This document shows positions 32,876 to 43,145 of a DNA stretch of 64,000 nt, in pieces. This stretch comes from Microcyclospora pomicola (Eukaryota > Ascomycota > Dothideomycetes > Capnodiales): assembly GCA_002786065.1 (NCBI GenBank), contig NHNY01000001.1:1488001-1552000 (forward strand), read 5' to 3'. Within the stretch, counting starts at the first letter, position 1. The number at the start of each line of letters is the position of its first letter. A model generated the notes under the pieces. The model was given only the letters and a program-made list of their open reading frames with translations. It did no database searches and was not told the origin of the DNA. The translations under genes were made by a program, and so were the position numbers.

Positions 32876-35230
32876 ATGCCACCAGCTCTCGACCGCTCGC
32901 CTGCCGCCTCGACTGTGCCTCTCACCACCGGCCGACGCCTCATCTCTCGCATTTCGCTGCCTTTCACGAACAAGCCGCGCAGTGTCGCGGAATTCTATGT
33001 GGATGTCACCGATCGGTATCGGCAGTATTCACCAGGAGATGTCGTGACGGGCAGTGTGCGATTGCGCGTCTCGAAGCCGACGCGGGTCACTCATCTCACG
33101 GTGTGTCTACATGGCTATGTGCAAGTGTTCAAGACTCCGGACTCGGCGGGCGAGGGATACAAAGCGCATAAGAGCCATTTGGGAAGCGGTCGCGGAAAAA
33201 AGTCGGGGGAGTATTACGGTAATGGATTCGCCTCGCTCTTTGAGGATGAGGTGGTGCTATGTGGAGATGGACGATTGGCGGAAGGGTCATATCAATTCAA
33301 TTTCGAGCTGGAGTTCCCGGACCGGAGTCTGCCCAGCAGCATTGACTTCGAGCGCGGTACGATTTCTTACATGATTACGGCGACCATGACTCGACCCACG
33401 ACCATGTCTCCAATCATGTCCTACGACCACAAGGTGTTCTTCGTGGAGCGCATAGATATCTCGCCACTTCCGCCCCCGAAAGCGCGAAAGATAATGTTCG
33501 AAGCGTTGTCCAAACGGTCTCGAGCAAGGAGTCAAGCCCGCAGGATCGTTGATGCATCCGACCGTCTCAGTCGCAGAACTACATCATTGCAAAACAGTGA
33601 CCAGCATCGGAACAGTGGGCAGTCCACTGCAGCGAGTGGTATAGGGAATCTAGAAACCCCGGCGAGCCCTGCAGCCAGCGAGATTAGCTTCGAGAGCTTG
33701 GTGAGTAGTGTTGAGCACACATCCCAAGCGGATGCCAGCCAACAATCCCACGGAAGCAGTGAAAACGGGACGATTCTCAGCAACGGCTCTTCACAGCCTA
33801 GAACGATCATCGCCAGTGTTGAGTCGTTGAAGGGAGGATGTTTGCGCGGCGACCAGATTGGCATTCGCGTGAATGTACAGCATACGAAGCCGGTGAAAAG
33901 CCTTTACGGGATCATAGTCACGCTCTATCGACAAGCTCGGGTGGACATGCATCCATCCATTCCCCTTGGGGCAACCGAGAAAGGGGGCAAAGCGAAGTAT
34001 GAAGACTACTATCCCAAGTCTCTCACAGGCTTAGGCGGACTGTCATTGTCCGGGGCCGGCTCATCCCATGTTTTCCGCAAAGACCTCAGCCAGACAACAG
34101 TGCCACTATATGTGAATCCTTCATCGTTGACTGCGGAGATCAACGCCAAGGTTCGTGTGCCAGAAGAAGCATTCCCAACCATATCAACAGTACCAGGCGC
34201 CATGATCAGTTTCAAATACTACGTTGAAGTAGTGCTTGACATACAAGGTAAACTGGGCAGTCATGATCGAAGCCTGGGAAATCTAGGAGGCTTAGCGAGC
34301 AATCAGTCGATGATGGGCTCGATGGGGACGTTTCAAGGTCCCGCAAGTCAGCAGCCTAATGCTATGCCAATGGGGTCAGCCATCATCGACACTACCCAGA
34401 TCATTCGAGATAAGGGTGTGATGACATGCGAATTTGAAGTTGTTGTCGGCACTCGGGACAGTGAACGTCGGAAAGGCAAGCGGAAGCTTGAGGTTGCGCC
34501 GACTCCTCAGGAGCAGGACCCTCCCGTCCAGCCGCTGTCAAACGATGGAGTTCGGGCTGGAGCTCAAGAGAACGGCAACGCCGACACTGACGGTCAACAT
34601 TCGTGGGACCACTACCCGCCGCCTGGAGATCCGTACGTGCCTGATCATGCTCACTCGTACGATTACGTGCCTGGCCATCATGACTATAATTACGAAGAAG
34701 TCCTGCCTCCAGTCCCAATACCAAATTTGCCAGACGAGTCTGGCTTGGGCGAGAAAGAGATTATGCGCCGAGCTGAGGCTCGTCTATTACCAAGTCAGCC
34801 TCCTGGAGAGGGCAGTGACAATCTGGACAGCACAGCTCCAGAACCTACGGCTCCATTTTTACCTTCGGAACTGGAGATGTACACACACGCAGATATGGGA
34901 GCAGCCGGCTCGTCGCATGCAGCATCCACGCCCACTATACGTCCTGATGATAATGATACGCTGGAAAATTCCGCGCCTCGATACGAACCTCCTGCTAGCG
35001 GTCGTTATAATTCTAATAGAGATGATAAGCACGAGCGACATCAGCAAGATCTTGAGTTAGCCGCCTCGGCACCGCCTGCAGATGATGAGGCCGAAGCAGA
35101 ACTGCCCAACACAAGCTCTGCTCACGCGCCGTCAGCACCGACTGAAGAAGAAGCATCGATGATTGCCGACGACTTTGATAGTCATGCAGAGGCGTCGGGG
35201 TCGACCAGCCTTCCACGATATGAGAGATAA
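32876..35230 (+). CDS. palF: arrestin-like pH-signalling protein palF/RIM8
   Basis: Single exon, 784 aa from the ATG at 32876. PalF/Rim8 binds the plasma-membrane pH sensor PalH/Rim21, is ubiquitylated, and recruits ESCRT to start the alkaline-pH pathway that activates PacC/Rim101. The arrestin N-domain runs about 35-215: VAEFYVDVTDRYRQYSPGD, TRVTHLTVCLHGYVQVFK, FEDEVVLCGDGRLAEGSYQF and ERGTISYMITATMTRPTTM. The arrestin C-domain runs about 315-540 (IIASVESLKGGCLRGDQIGI, MISFKYYVEVVLDIQGKLG). The two are split by a Ser/Thr-rich linker. The C-terminal 230 residues are disordered, with PPVPIPNLPDESGLGEKE and RRAEARLLPSQPP, features I associate with PalF. A different arrestin-related trafficking adaptor is the main alternative. 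Confidence 0.82.
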   Translation: MPPALDRSPAASTVPLTTGRRLISRISLPFTNKPRSVAEFYVDVTDRYRQYSPGDVVTGSVRLRVSKPTRVTHLTVCLHGYVQVFKTPDSAGEGYKAHKSHLGSGRGKKSGEYYGNGFASLFEDEVVLCGDGRLAEGSYQFNFELEFPDRSLPSSIDFERGTISYMITATMTRPTTMSPIMSYDHKVFFVERIDISPLPPPKARKIMFEALSKRSRARSQARRIVDASDRLSRRTTSLQNSDQHRNSGQSTAASGIGNLETPASPAASEISFESLVSSVEHTSQADASQQSHGSSENGTILSNGSSQPRTIIASVESLKGGCLRGDQIGIRVNVQHTKPVKSLYGIIVTLYRQARVDMHPSIPLGATEKGGKAKYEDYYPKSLTGLGGLSLSGAGSSHVFRKDLSQTTVPLYVNPSSLTAEINAKVRVPEEAFPTISTVPGAMISFKYYVEVVLDIQGKLGSHDRSLGNLGGLASNQSMMGSMGTFQGPASQQPNAMPMGSAIIDTTQIIRDKGVMTCEFEVVVGTRDSERRKGKRKLEVAPTPQEQDPPVQPLSNDGVRAGAQENGNADTDGQHSWDHYPPPGDPYVPDHAHSYDYVPGHHDYNYEEVLPPVPIPNLPDESGLGEKEIMRRAEARLLPSQPPGEGSDNLDSTAPEPTAPFLPSELEMYTHADMGAAGSSHAASTPTIRPDDNDTLENSAPRYEPPASGRYNSNRDDKHERHQQDLELAASAPPADDEAEAELPNTSSAHAPSAPTEEEASMIADDFDSHAEASGSTSLPRYER

Positions 35231-35774
35231 TAAAGGACTGGCGTTTCTGGAGTATGTCAGTCGAGACTGATGGAAAGTTTTGGAGAGCCCAAGAGCCTCT
35301 TTGTTGTCTGCGTTATCTATTTGTACGGTCAGAGGAGCTTGTTCTCCCGACTGCTTGACCATGATACCACATCTTGTCCGCCATAGTTGCACGCAGGATT
35401 CACCTGAAATAATAGCTTCTATCATATGTTCGCCTCCTGTCACCATAGGTCGAGATTTGTGATTACATCGAACGTCTGGCAACAATGATCAGAAGAAGCG
35501 CTCTTTCACTGCACACCACTGCTACGCTGGATCGGCAAGATTCCACACCTAAAAGCTGCTTAGATCAATGTCGTGCATGTCTTGCTAGATGAAGCTAGCT
35601 CCGCCCTCGGACCTGAAACAGTTGAGCGGTCTCCTTGCGGCCAGACCTCCCTGGAACTCCGAAACACATACCTTATCCATGGCTCCTCCCCTACCTTAGT
35701 ATGTAGCTTCTACGTCACGGTCCACTTGACACCAAGCAATTGAACCCGTCACATCTGAAGGAGTAACCCAATAT

Positions 35775-35794
35775 GATGCGATGCGATGCAATGC
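35775..35794. repeat. GATGC pentanucleotide repeat
   Basis: Four consecutive 5-bp units, three GATGC and one AATGC. Confidence 0.8.
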
Positions 35795-35857
35795 ACAATC
35801 ATCGGTGCTGCCACGCTGCTCAGCATCATTGGACCGCCGGGTCAGCTCCATGCCTGT

Positions 35858-35860
<3 letters not shown>

Positions 35861-35890
<30 letters not shown>
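35861..35890. repeat. (GT)15 microsatellite
   Basis: Fifteen uninterrupted GT units, 30 bp, in non-coding DNA upstream of the histidine kinase. Confidence 0.97.
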
Positions 35891-35894
<4 letters not shown>

Positions 35895-36275
35895 TTTGCA
35901 CCAAACGTAGCGAAAACCGTGTTTGGTCGCGCACGAGCTAAGTCAAGGTACGCTTCGACCCCATTGATATATGTAATATTCCGGTGGTGGGATCGGCAGT
36001 GATGTGATCCGGATGTGCGCAATCAAGGGACGTATCCGGGTATCCCTGCTCCGGTATTATTACTACTGACGTTTGCTCTCCCCTCTTCTCATCAGCTTCC
36101 CTCCGGGTATAGAGTTCTACCGTATGGCCACAAGTCTGCGCGGCAGTGCTGCGCATGATGGCTTGTAGCTCGTATTCGTAGCGGAGGACCAGGACAGGTA
36201 GCATTATTATGGTGAGACCTGATATGTTGGCACGCGAATCTGTATCTGCGTGCTGGACGGCCCGGCTCTGTCCAC

Positions 36276-36305
36276 CATGCTATGCTATGCCATGCCATGT
36301 CATGC
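36276..36305. repeat. (CATGC)6 imperfect pentanucleotide repeat
   Basis: Six 5-bp units of CATGC, TATGC or CATGT, without gaps, 30 bp in total. Confidence 0.85.
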
Positions 36306-37625
36306 ACCACGCCTGGTGTTGGCACGAACACACGATCTTCACCACACGGCGAACCAGATCTGTGGGCTCGCCGCAAGTGCTGGTCCCTCTGCTTGTGGTC
36401 GACGCTGGCCCAGCTGAACTGCCGACAACACATGTCTGCTCGCCCTGGCTGCGGTTCAAGCTACCGTGGGTAGTCACTGGAAGGACCAGATGTCGGATCA
36501 TTTTCATTCTTACCTTACCTTATGCACAACGGCTATGCAGGATAGGAATGCTACCATCGTCCATGACTCAAGTTTGGATTTCTAAGCGCGACAGATCGGA
36601 CGCCACGTCAGCCACGTCCGTATGCTAATGGCGAAATCTGGCTGACAGCATAGCTTGGCTCTGGGAAGAGCTTCGATTGTCTGCCGTCCGTCCATCAGCA
36701 TCACCCCAGCATATGTTGGGTCGGGCTCCTTCGCAGTCACCACACCAACCTCACTCATAATAACAGGCGTGCGATATCCATCGGTCCGCGTATACCTGCT
36801 CTCGGTCGACGCTCGGTGGTGACCCGGTGCAGTCCGCGCTGTCGATCGCACGGCGAAGTCGTGAGGCTGACATAAGAAGCTTCACGAGTTCCGGCAAGAT
36901 TGTGCCGATCTACTGAGGCCCAGACCGCGTCCGACCTTCTCGCCGTCAGGTATCCTTGACACCGCCCACGACTAATCACACCCTAATATCCTGCGGCAAT
37001 AGTCGCTTGGGTCGCGGTGGGCCTGGTGGGTTCCCTGACTCGCTGCTTGCACCGTTGCATGTAACATACCTTACCGTACGCTCCTCCACACTAACTTACT
37101 GCCACACTTCCCGGACGTGACATCGCGCGTGCTGAGCCCATCATCCTCACTGCCGGGCGACGCGAGTCGCTGGGACGAGCTTACTGCTGTGACCTTTCTT
37201 GCATCGTCACCCAGGGACCGATTCCCAGGTTGTGCTCCAGTTCACCATCTACCGTAGAGTACAGTACATCCACCGCGACTGATCAGGACTGCATCGTTAT
37301 TGCTTGGAGAACCTGGCCATGGCAGTTAGTCGCTACAGCTAGCCCTGCTCGATCGTGCTGCTGTGATTCAGCCTGCCGTTCCGCGAATCTGGCGTGCCTG
37401 GACTCTCTGTCGCCAACCTGCCGGTGGAGGCACCTGGGCTTCCCACAAATCGCGCGCATCGTGGTCGCCTGGATTTAATTGACTGCCACAACACAAACTC
37501 TTCTGGATTCTACCACTGCCACCGGATGAATTGATTTGGGCAAGAAGCCGAATCTTGGGGCGTGGTCGTGCCACCGCCGCCAGCGACGCAGCAACACACT
37601 CGTGGGTGCGTCGATCAGAGATGCC

Positions 37626-40268
37626 ATGAGGTCTCTCACGCCAGCCGACGACACCATGGAGCGAACGACGATATGTTTTCCCAAGCCGGGTACACAGGTG
37701 GCGATGCATGCTGGAGATGCCGATTTCAAGCCGGCGATCCAGCAACACTATTCCGCCGCGGAGAACAATGCGCTGGAGGGAGTCATCTTACTCAAAGCGA
37801 GGCTTCGCAATCTGTCCAATCCCGAGTTCTGGGACTCCGTGACCGAAGGCATTTCACGGCTCCTGAATTGCGAGTTGGCTTTCGTGATGAAGCGAGTGTT
37901 GGTGGACGAGCAGAATGCCGTGGTCGAGATGCCCCCGCTGGGCGAGCCGGGGTCCTGTCTCATGGCCAGTGCCATGCATTACTGTTCATCGGATGGAGAA
38001 AGGCATAATCACAAGGGCAACAAGTACCACGCATGGGGCTGTCCCTGTGCGTATATGCGTCACGACAAGGTCTTCTTGATCCCGCAAGGACTTGGCCAGT
38101 TCATCACCAACAATCCTAACACCATCCCCCTGCCGGCCGAAGCCTACATCGCCATCCCATTATTCCTGCAGGGTAAATGTGTCGCCCACGTCGGCGTCAT
38201 GTGGTCCGCAGAGAGTGCCGCGACGAGAAAACTCTCGTGGGCATTCATCGAAATGCTGATGCACACGCTGGAAGACATGATCACCGCTCGCCTGGAAGAA
38301 GGATCCGATTTCGTTCGACCAGTCGTGACGGTCAGTGAGAAACGTCGGATCATCCCTCATGATGCCATCACGATCGCGCAGTCACTCCGGCCCTATGCCG
38401 GTAGCTTGTCTCATGAGCTCCGAACTCCCATGCAAGGAGTGGTGGGGATGCTGGATGTCATGTACGCTACTGTGCAAGACGCGATTGCTTGTCAAACAGA
38501 TCCGAGCCTGCGGAAGGTATTCGAGAACCTGGTCGAGAACATCGAAGTGGTACAAGATAGTTCATGGCGTGCGGTCGAGGCGGCCGATAACGTTGTGCAT
38601 GCTTATGATATGAATATGAGCGTGCCTGAAACCGCCACACTACTTAGAGAGGAGTCTGCCGACTCACCTTCCCCTACATCCATCGTCCCGGAGAAAAGAC
38701 CAGAGATTCTAGTCGCTGGGAGCGACCTCCCTATCGTCCGGACGAACAAACGGCGGAGGGACGAGGGACTCTCACGATCAGGAAGCAATGCCAGTGTAAA
38801 GTTGCAGAGAATCGACGGCGCCAGCTCGGTGTGGTCGCGCCCCTCAGATCCAGTATTCGACGGAAGCGAGCACAACCAAACGGAAGGCCAGTCAAACGAT
38901 CCCGACACAAATGACACCCACGAATCAGAGCCACAAATTCACCGTCCCGCGAGAATGATTGCACCAGGCCTGAGGCATACCAGCATCCGTGAAGTGATAC
39001 AGCACGTCATCAATGAGGGACTCAAGGTTGGAGGTCGTCCAGATTCGACACGAGCAAAGGAGACGGAACTTGGAGAGTCAATAGAGGTTCGGTCAAGGGG
39101 CTCAGACGGCACCTTGCACGCCAAGATGATTGAGTGGAGCGTAGAGCCTGACGTACCGAGTACAATGTTCATCGATGAGAAGGACTTGCACAAGCTCGTG
39201 TCTTGTGTCTTCTTGAACGCCATCAAGTTCACAGATAAGACGGACGGGCGTATCAGCATCCACGCGAAGATGAGTTCGCGATCAAAGTACATTGCGATAC
39301 ACATCAGTGACAACGGCCCTGGCATACCAACATCATTCCTCCCCAGACTGTTCAAGGCCTTCTCGCAGGAGGATGGATCACTCACCCGGCAGAGCGAAGG
39401 TCTAGGCTTGGGTCTGATGGTCGCGAAGGGCATTGCAAGGAAGCTTGGTGGTGACTTGATGTGTATACGTGCAGAGACCGAGGGCTCCAACCACGGATCA
39501 GAATTCGAGATCAAGGTGCCCATCAAGGCCGGCGAAATCATCAGCAGACCATCATCGCCATTCGCTTCGCCCTTTTCGTCGCCTACTCCACGCCCGGCTG
39601 AGCTTGCTCTGGCCGATACACCGCATCACCCTTCCAAGTACATGCAGCCAATGTCAAAAGTCCTCCATAATGGTCAGGGTGATGCCTGCTCATCCTGCTT
39701 GGAGGTCATGGCCAGTCCATCCATGCCTTCCTCCCCTCGCCACCGACCCATCCACCATATCAACGCATCACATCCAGAGTCATTGATCTCACCCTCCCTC
39801 AAAGCACGCTTCATCAAACGTCCTCCCGCCAGCAATCCCGATCTCGACCGCAGTTTAGCTCAGAAATACCCGCTCAACTTCCTCGTCGCCGACGACAACA
39901 AGATCCTGCGCCGCCTGCTCGTCAGCATGCTGCAAAAGTTCGGCTACAAGGACATCCGCGAAGCTCACGACGGCGCCGAAGCCGTGCGCCAGATGAGCGT
40001 GCCACGACCGCCTAGCGCCCAGATCGACGTCGTGCTGATGGACCTGTGGATGCCGCTGATGGACGGCTACGAGGCCACCGAGCGCATCCTCCAGATGGGC
40101 GAGGGGTGTCCCGTGGTCCTGGCCGTCACGGCCGACGTTACTGATGGCGCGCTCGAACGCGCCGCCCAGGTCGGCATGAAGGGCTATCTCACTAAGCCGT
40201 TCAAGCTGCTCGATCTCCAGCGCCTGATCACCGAGTATTGCACGAGTGAGCAGGTTGAGGCGATATAA
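37626..40268 (+). CDS. hybrid sensor histidine kinase (GAF-like, HisKA, HATPase, receiver)
   Basis: Single exon, 880 aa from the ATG at 37626. It should be a cytosolic sensor that autophosphorylates on His and passes phosphate to its own receiver, then to an HPt protein. Residues about 40-240 are GAF-like (GISRLLNCELAFVMKRVLVD, AEAYIAIPLFLQGKCVAHVG). The H-box is SLSHELRTPMQGVVGMLDVM with His263. A 250-residue Ser/Pro-rich insert separates it from the ATPase domain, which has N531 in LNAIKF, DNGPGIP, an F-box (LFKAFSQEDGS) and GLGLGL. The receiver (about 755-875) has the acidic pair ADD, phospho-acceptor Asp806 in MDLWMP, the Thr in TADVTDG and Lys in KPF. No membrane segment is visible. Signal sensed is unknown, and I did not assign a fungal kinase group. 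Confidence 0.9.
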   Translation: MRSLTPADDTMERTTICFPKPGTQVAMHAGDADFKPAIQQHYSAAENNALEGVILLKARLRNLSNPEFWDSVTEGISRLLNCELAFVMKRVLVDEQNAVVEMPPLGEPGSCLMASAMHYCSSDGERHNHKGNKYHAWGCPCAYMRHDKVFLIPQGLGQFITNNPNTIPLPAEAYIAIPLFLQGKCVAHVGVMWSAESAATRKLSWAFIEMLMHTLEDMITARLEEGSDFVRPVVTVSEKRRIIPHDAITIAQSLRPYAGSLSHELRTPMQGVVGMLDVMYATVQDAIACQTDPSLRKVFENLVENIEVVQDSSWRAVEAADNVVHAYDMNMSVPETATLLREESADSPSPTSIVPEKRPEILVAGSDLPIVRTNKRRRDEGLSRSGSNASVKLQRIDGASSVWSRPSDPVFDGSEHNQTEGQSNDPDTNDTHESEPQIHRPARMIAPGLRHTSIREVIQHVINEGLKVGGRPDSTRAKETELGESIEVRSRGSDGTLHAKMIEWSVEPDVPSTMFIDEKDLHKLVSCVFLNAIKFTDKTDGRISIHAKMSSRSKYIAIHISDNGPGIPTSFLPRLFKAFSQEDGSLTRQSEGLGLGLMVAKGIARKLGGDLMCIRAETEGSNHGSEFEIKVPIKAGEIISRPSSPFASPFSSPTPRPAELALADTPHHPSKYMQPMSKVLHNGQGDACSSCLEVMASPSMPSSPRHRPIHHINASHPESLISPSLKARFIKRPPASNPDLDRSLAQKYPLNFLVADDNKILRRLLVSMLQKFGYKDIREAHDGAEAVRQMSVPRPPSAQIDVVLMDLWMPLMDGYEATERILQMGEGCPVVLAVTADVTDGALERAAQVGMKGYLTKPFKLLDLQRLITEYCTSEQVEAI

Positions 40269-40736
40269 TCATCGTGGTGGTGTTCGGGAGGAACGAGGGA
40301 GAAGGTGGAAGAGTTTATTGAGAACTGAGGGGTGTGATTGGCGACTCTCCTGACGAGGTTGATGATTATAATGAAGGTCATGATCACATACCATGTCAAA
40401 TCATCAGATTTGACATTCCTGCATATTTAGCACTATTATCCCTCCGGCTGCATATAGAGACAGGCAAGCAGGCATACAGATAGGTGGCGATGTGAATATA
40501 TATGAATTGGTCATCTTGGCTCTCTCTGACGTGGTAGACATGGTGCTTGTTGTAGACTTGCTGTGAACGAAATACCCCTGCGTTCGCCATGGACTACAGT
40601 GTATAGAGGTCCCTACAACCGTGCCTGCCTAGAAAGATACAACATGTTGGCACAAGTTCCACTCCCATCGCACACCACCATCACCGCCCCGCTACTCTCA
40701 CCACTCCATCCCAGCCACATACGCGGGACATTCCAC
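40269..40736. other. convergent intergenic region
   Basis: 468 bp between the histidine kinase and the transferase, both ending here. A/T-rich near 40360-40500. Nothing else recognised. Confidence 0.5.
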
Positions 40737-41798
40737 TCACTTCTTAACATACGCCTCGCCGATGCCCCGCTGCACCGCCGGCCGCGCCGCGATCCGCTCG
40801 ACCCACTTCAACAGGTGCGGGAACGCGGCCATCTCCTCCTGCGTGAAGCCGGAGCGCTCCCAGCCCTTGACCCACGGCCAGGTCTTGATGTCGGCGACCG
40901 AGTACTTGCCCGCGCCGTGGCCGGCGAGGAACTCGCGCGGCGCCTCGCTGTACGTGCCCGCCAGGTGCAGCTCCAGCACGCCGTACACGCGCAGCGTCTC
41001 GTTGCGGAAGCGCGTGATGGCGTACGGCAGCTTCTCGGGCGCGACGCGCGTAAAGTGGTTTACTTGGCCTGAAGGGGTGGGAGTGGGGTTAGTATCTTGG
41101 TGGCGGGATGGGAGGGGAGAAATGGTGGTGGTGAAGGTGGTATCTACCTTGGTAGGGGGCGCCGCTGCCGTGCCAGAAAAACGTCCATTGCAGCGCTTGG
41201 TTGCGCTCGAGGTCGTCGTGGAAGCCGAAGCGGTCGTCCTTGTCGGCGTGCTTGAGCAGGTAGAAGAGCTCGGCGGAGGTCTCGTGCACGGTGAAGGGGG
41301 GCGATTGGCTGTTATCGACCAGGACGGGAATGCGGCCTGGAGTTGTTCGAGGGAGGTTAGAATGGAGATCGTATGGCAGTTGTTGATCGTGCTCGGGAGC
41401 ACTTACCATTGGGGTCCAGGCGCAGGAACCATTCTTCTTTCTGGGTGTTGTCCATGATGTTGATCAATGTGGTCGTCCACTCCAGTCCGTAGGCCTGTTT
41501 TGTTGTAATCACAACGTCAGTACGTTGAACTGATTGGCATGAAGGCAGTAGAAAGCGAAGATGTCGCTCTGCATTGGAGTGATTTCTGCGGTCTGTTCTA
41601 CAACAGAGGAATGGACAAGGATCCTCGCGGCTCTACGTACAAAGGCTGGCATTTCACAGGCTATCAACTTACATCTTTCAATTCCTCAAGAAAGATCTGG
41701 ACGGCTTGGCCATTGGGCGTGTTCATGGTCAGGAGATGGAGACCTTTCGCGTTCTTGACCTCCGCCGGGGTCGAATCGATGTAGAGCTTGGAAGCCAT
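40737..41798 (-). CDS. Ure2/GTT-type glutathione S-transferase with an apparent one-base frame slip
   Basis: Four exons fit: 41798-41673, 41495-41407, 41336-41148 and 41068-40737. All splice sites are canonical (GTAAGT, GTAAGT and GTAGAT donors; CAG acceptors). The protein has a thioredoxin-fold N-domain (LHLLTMNTPNGQAVQIFLEE, EEWFLRLDPNGRIPVLVDN, VHETSAELFYLL) and an all-helical C-domain (KYSVADIKTWPWVKGWERSG, FPHLLKWVERIAARPAVQRG). It should conjugate glutathione or act as a peroxidase or reductase. Exon lengths sum to 736 nt, not a multiple of three: exon 2 reads AYGLEWTTTLI in one frame and MDNTQKEEWF in the next, the change lying near 41455-41465 at a run of T on the + strand. This is either a sequencing error or a recent inactivating insertion. 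Third codon positions in the last exon are strongly GC-rich. Confidence 0.82.
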
Positions 41799-42403
41799 GT
41801 TGGGTCGTGTGCTTTGGTGTCTGACGGATTGTGACCTTTTCCACAAACGAGACGAGAGTATTGGAGATGTAGAACGTTTGAGAAGGAGAAGAGGAGAAGA
41901 TGATGATGGAGATCTTGAGAGGGGGAAACAGTGTCGTGCCGCAGTTATGAGAGGGCGCATAGCTTCAGGTAGAGGTAGGTGCATGTATTGCTAATCACCA
42001 CATGTCGCCATGCGAGCTGACAAGCAACACCGACATCATCGTGGTGGAGCGCACTCGGGGTAGTGACTAGTAGTAATACCTAAGGTAAGTAAGGTAAGGT
42101 AAGGTAGGTCCTACAGTAACGACATGCGGCATCTGATTAGAAATGCAATAATGTGCCGACTAATTCCTGTACGTACGTGCCCCACTTGTCCAGGAAGAGG
42201 AAGAAAGTGAAGACATTCACTCCGTCCCTCCGCGCTCGGACCATCCTCTGACCAAAGCATCACAGAATTCATGTGATGATGGTACGTACCTCTATAGATT
42301 ATTGATTTTAGCTACCAGATACCACGACCAGGACGTCCTACTCACACATGTTCATGTAGCGCAACGTCAGACGCACAGGATCGAGATCATCATTTCCAGC
42401 AGA
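41799..42403. promoter_or_regulatory. divergent promoter region, glutathione transferase / THOC5-like
   Basis: 605 bp between divergent start codons, including a GGTAA-type pentamer repeat patch. No other element recognised. Confidence 0.45.
42082..42109. repeat. AAGGT/AAGT tandem patch
   Basis: About 28 bp of repeated AAGGT units with one AAGT and one AGGT variant. Related TACCTTAC strings occur in other non-coding parts of the window. Confidence 0.75.
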
Positions 42404-43145
42404 ATGATGGAAGATCCCCTCATCACCGACCCGAGGCTCCTCTCGGTCTTGCATGCTGCCACACAGGCGCGCGAGCAGAGCCTATCCATCCTGGATCTGC
42501 TCGAGTCCTTCCATAGTGCGAATGCCCCGGCCGAAGCAGAGCAGCAACTCGCACTCTCGAAACAGCACAAACTCCTCAACGCATACCTTGCCCAGCTGCG
42601 CGCATTGGATCGAAAGGCTATCCTCAATGTCCGGAGCACGAAACAAGAGACGGCCGAGGCGAGGCAGGAGATCGATGCGCTGCACCTACAATTGCAGAAC
42701 TTGTATTACGAACAGCGCCATCTACGAGGCGAGATTGCGGGTTGTGAAGAATATGCGTACGTGGACTGAAGGTCGTGGTTGAGATCACCAACAACATCAG
42801 CTAATCCTTCCACGTAGCCACAAATATACCACATTACCCATGATTCCGGCTGAAGACTTCATCGCACAACACCCCGAACATGCCGAGCTTTCCGATCATG
42901 ATCTCACAATTGTGCGGATCCAGAACGAACATGCTGCCCGTCAGGAATTGGAGGCGCAGCGACAGGTCTTGTTGAAGAAGAAAGAGGTGTTGGTCAAGGA
43001 GACGACGGCCAAGAAAGAGGAGCTGAACAAGCTTGACTTGGAGATGGAGAAATGGGTCAATGGCCAAGCTGCTGTTCGGACTATCTTCGACGCGCATTAC
43101 AAGAAGATGGGAGAAGGAGAGGCGGGAGAAGAAGGTCAGACTTGA
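42404..43145 (+). CDS. THO complex subunit 5-like (THOC5/FMIP)
   Basis: Two exons, 42404-42756 and 42818-43145; 226 aa. The 61-nt intron (GTACGT/CGTAG) joins GCEEYA to HKYTTLPMIPAEDF. THOC5 works in the THO complex, linking transcription to mRNA export. The protein is nearly all helical and coiled-coil. Family marks are LHLQLQNLYYEQRHLRGEI followed by a Cys and an aromatic pair, then LPMIPAEDFIAQHPEH, and DHDLTIVRIQNEHAARQELE with a long KKEVLVKETTAKKEELNKLD coil. The order and spacing match the N-terminal half of THOC5/FMIP; the animal C-terminal half is absent, as in fungal homologues. The start has two adjacent Met codons (42404 and 42407). Confidence 0.8.

Larger units (their letters stand above)
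35231..37625. other. 2.4 kb non-coding region with simple repeats
   Basis: Long space between palF-like and the histidine kinase. It contains a (GT)15 microsatellite and two pentanucleotide repeat patches (listed separately). No coding exon with a recognisable domain was found. It probably includes a long regulatory region and leader of the kinase gene, as is common for fungal signalling genes. Confidence 0.5.

Noticed and set aside
37536-37625. N-terminal extension of the histidine kinase frame
   Set aside because: It begins with TTG; the first in-frame ATG is 37626 and the extra residues resemble no domain.
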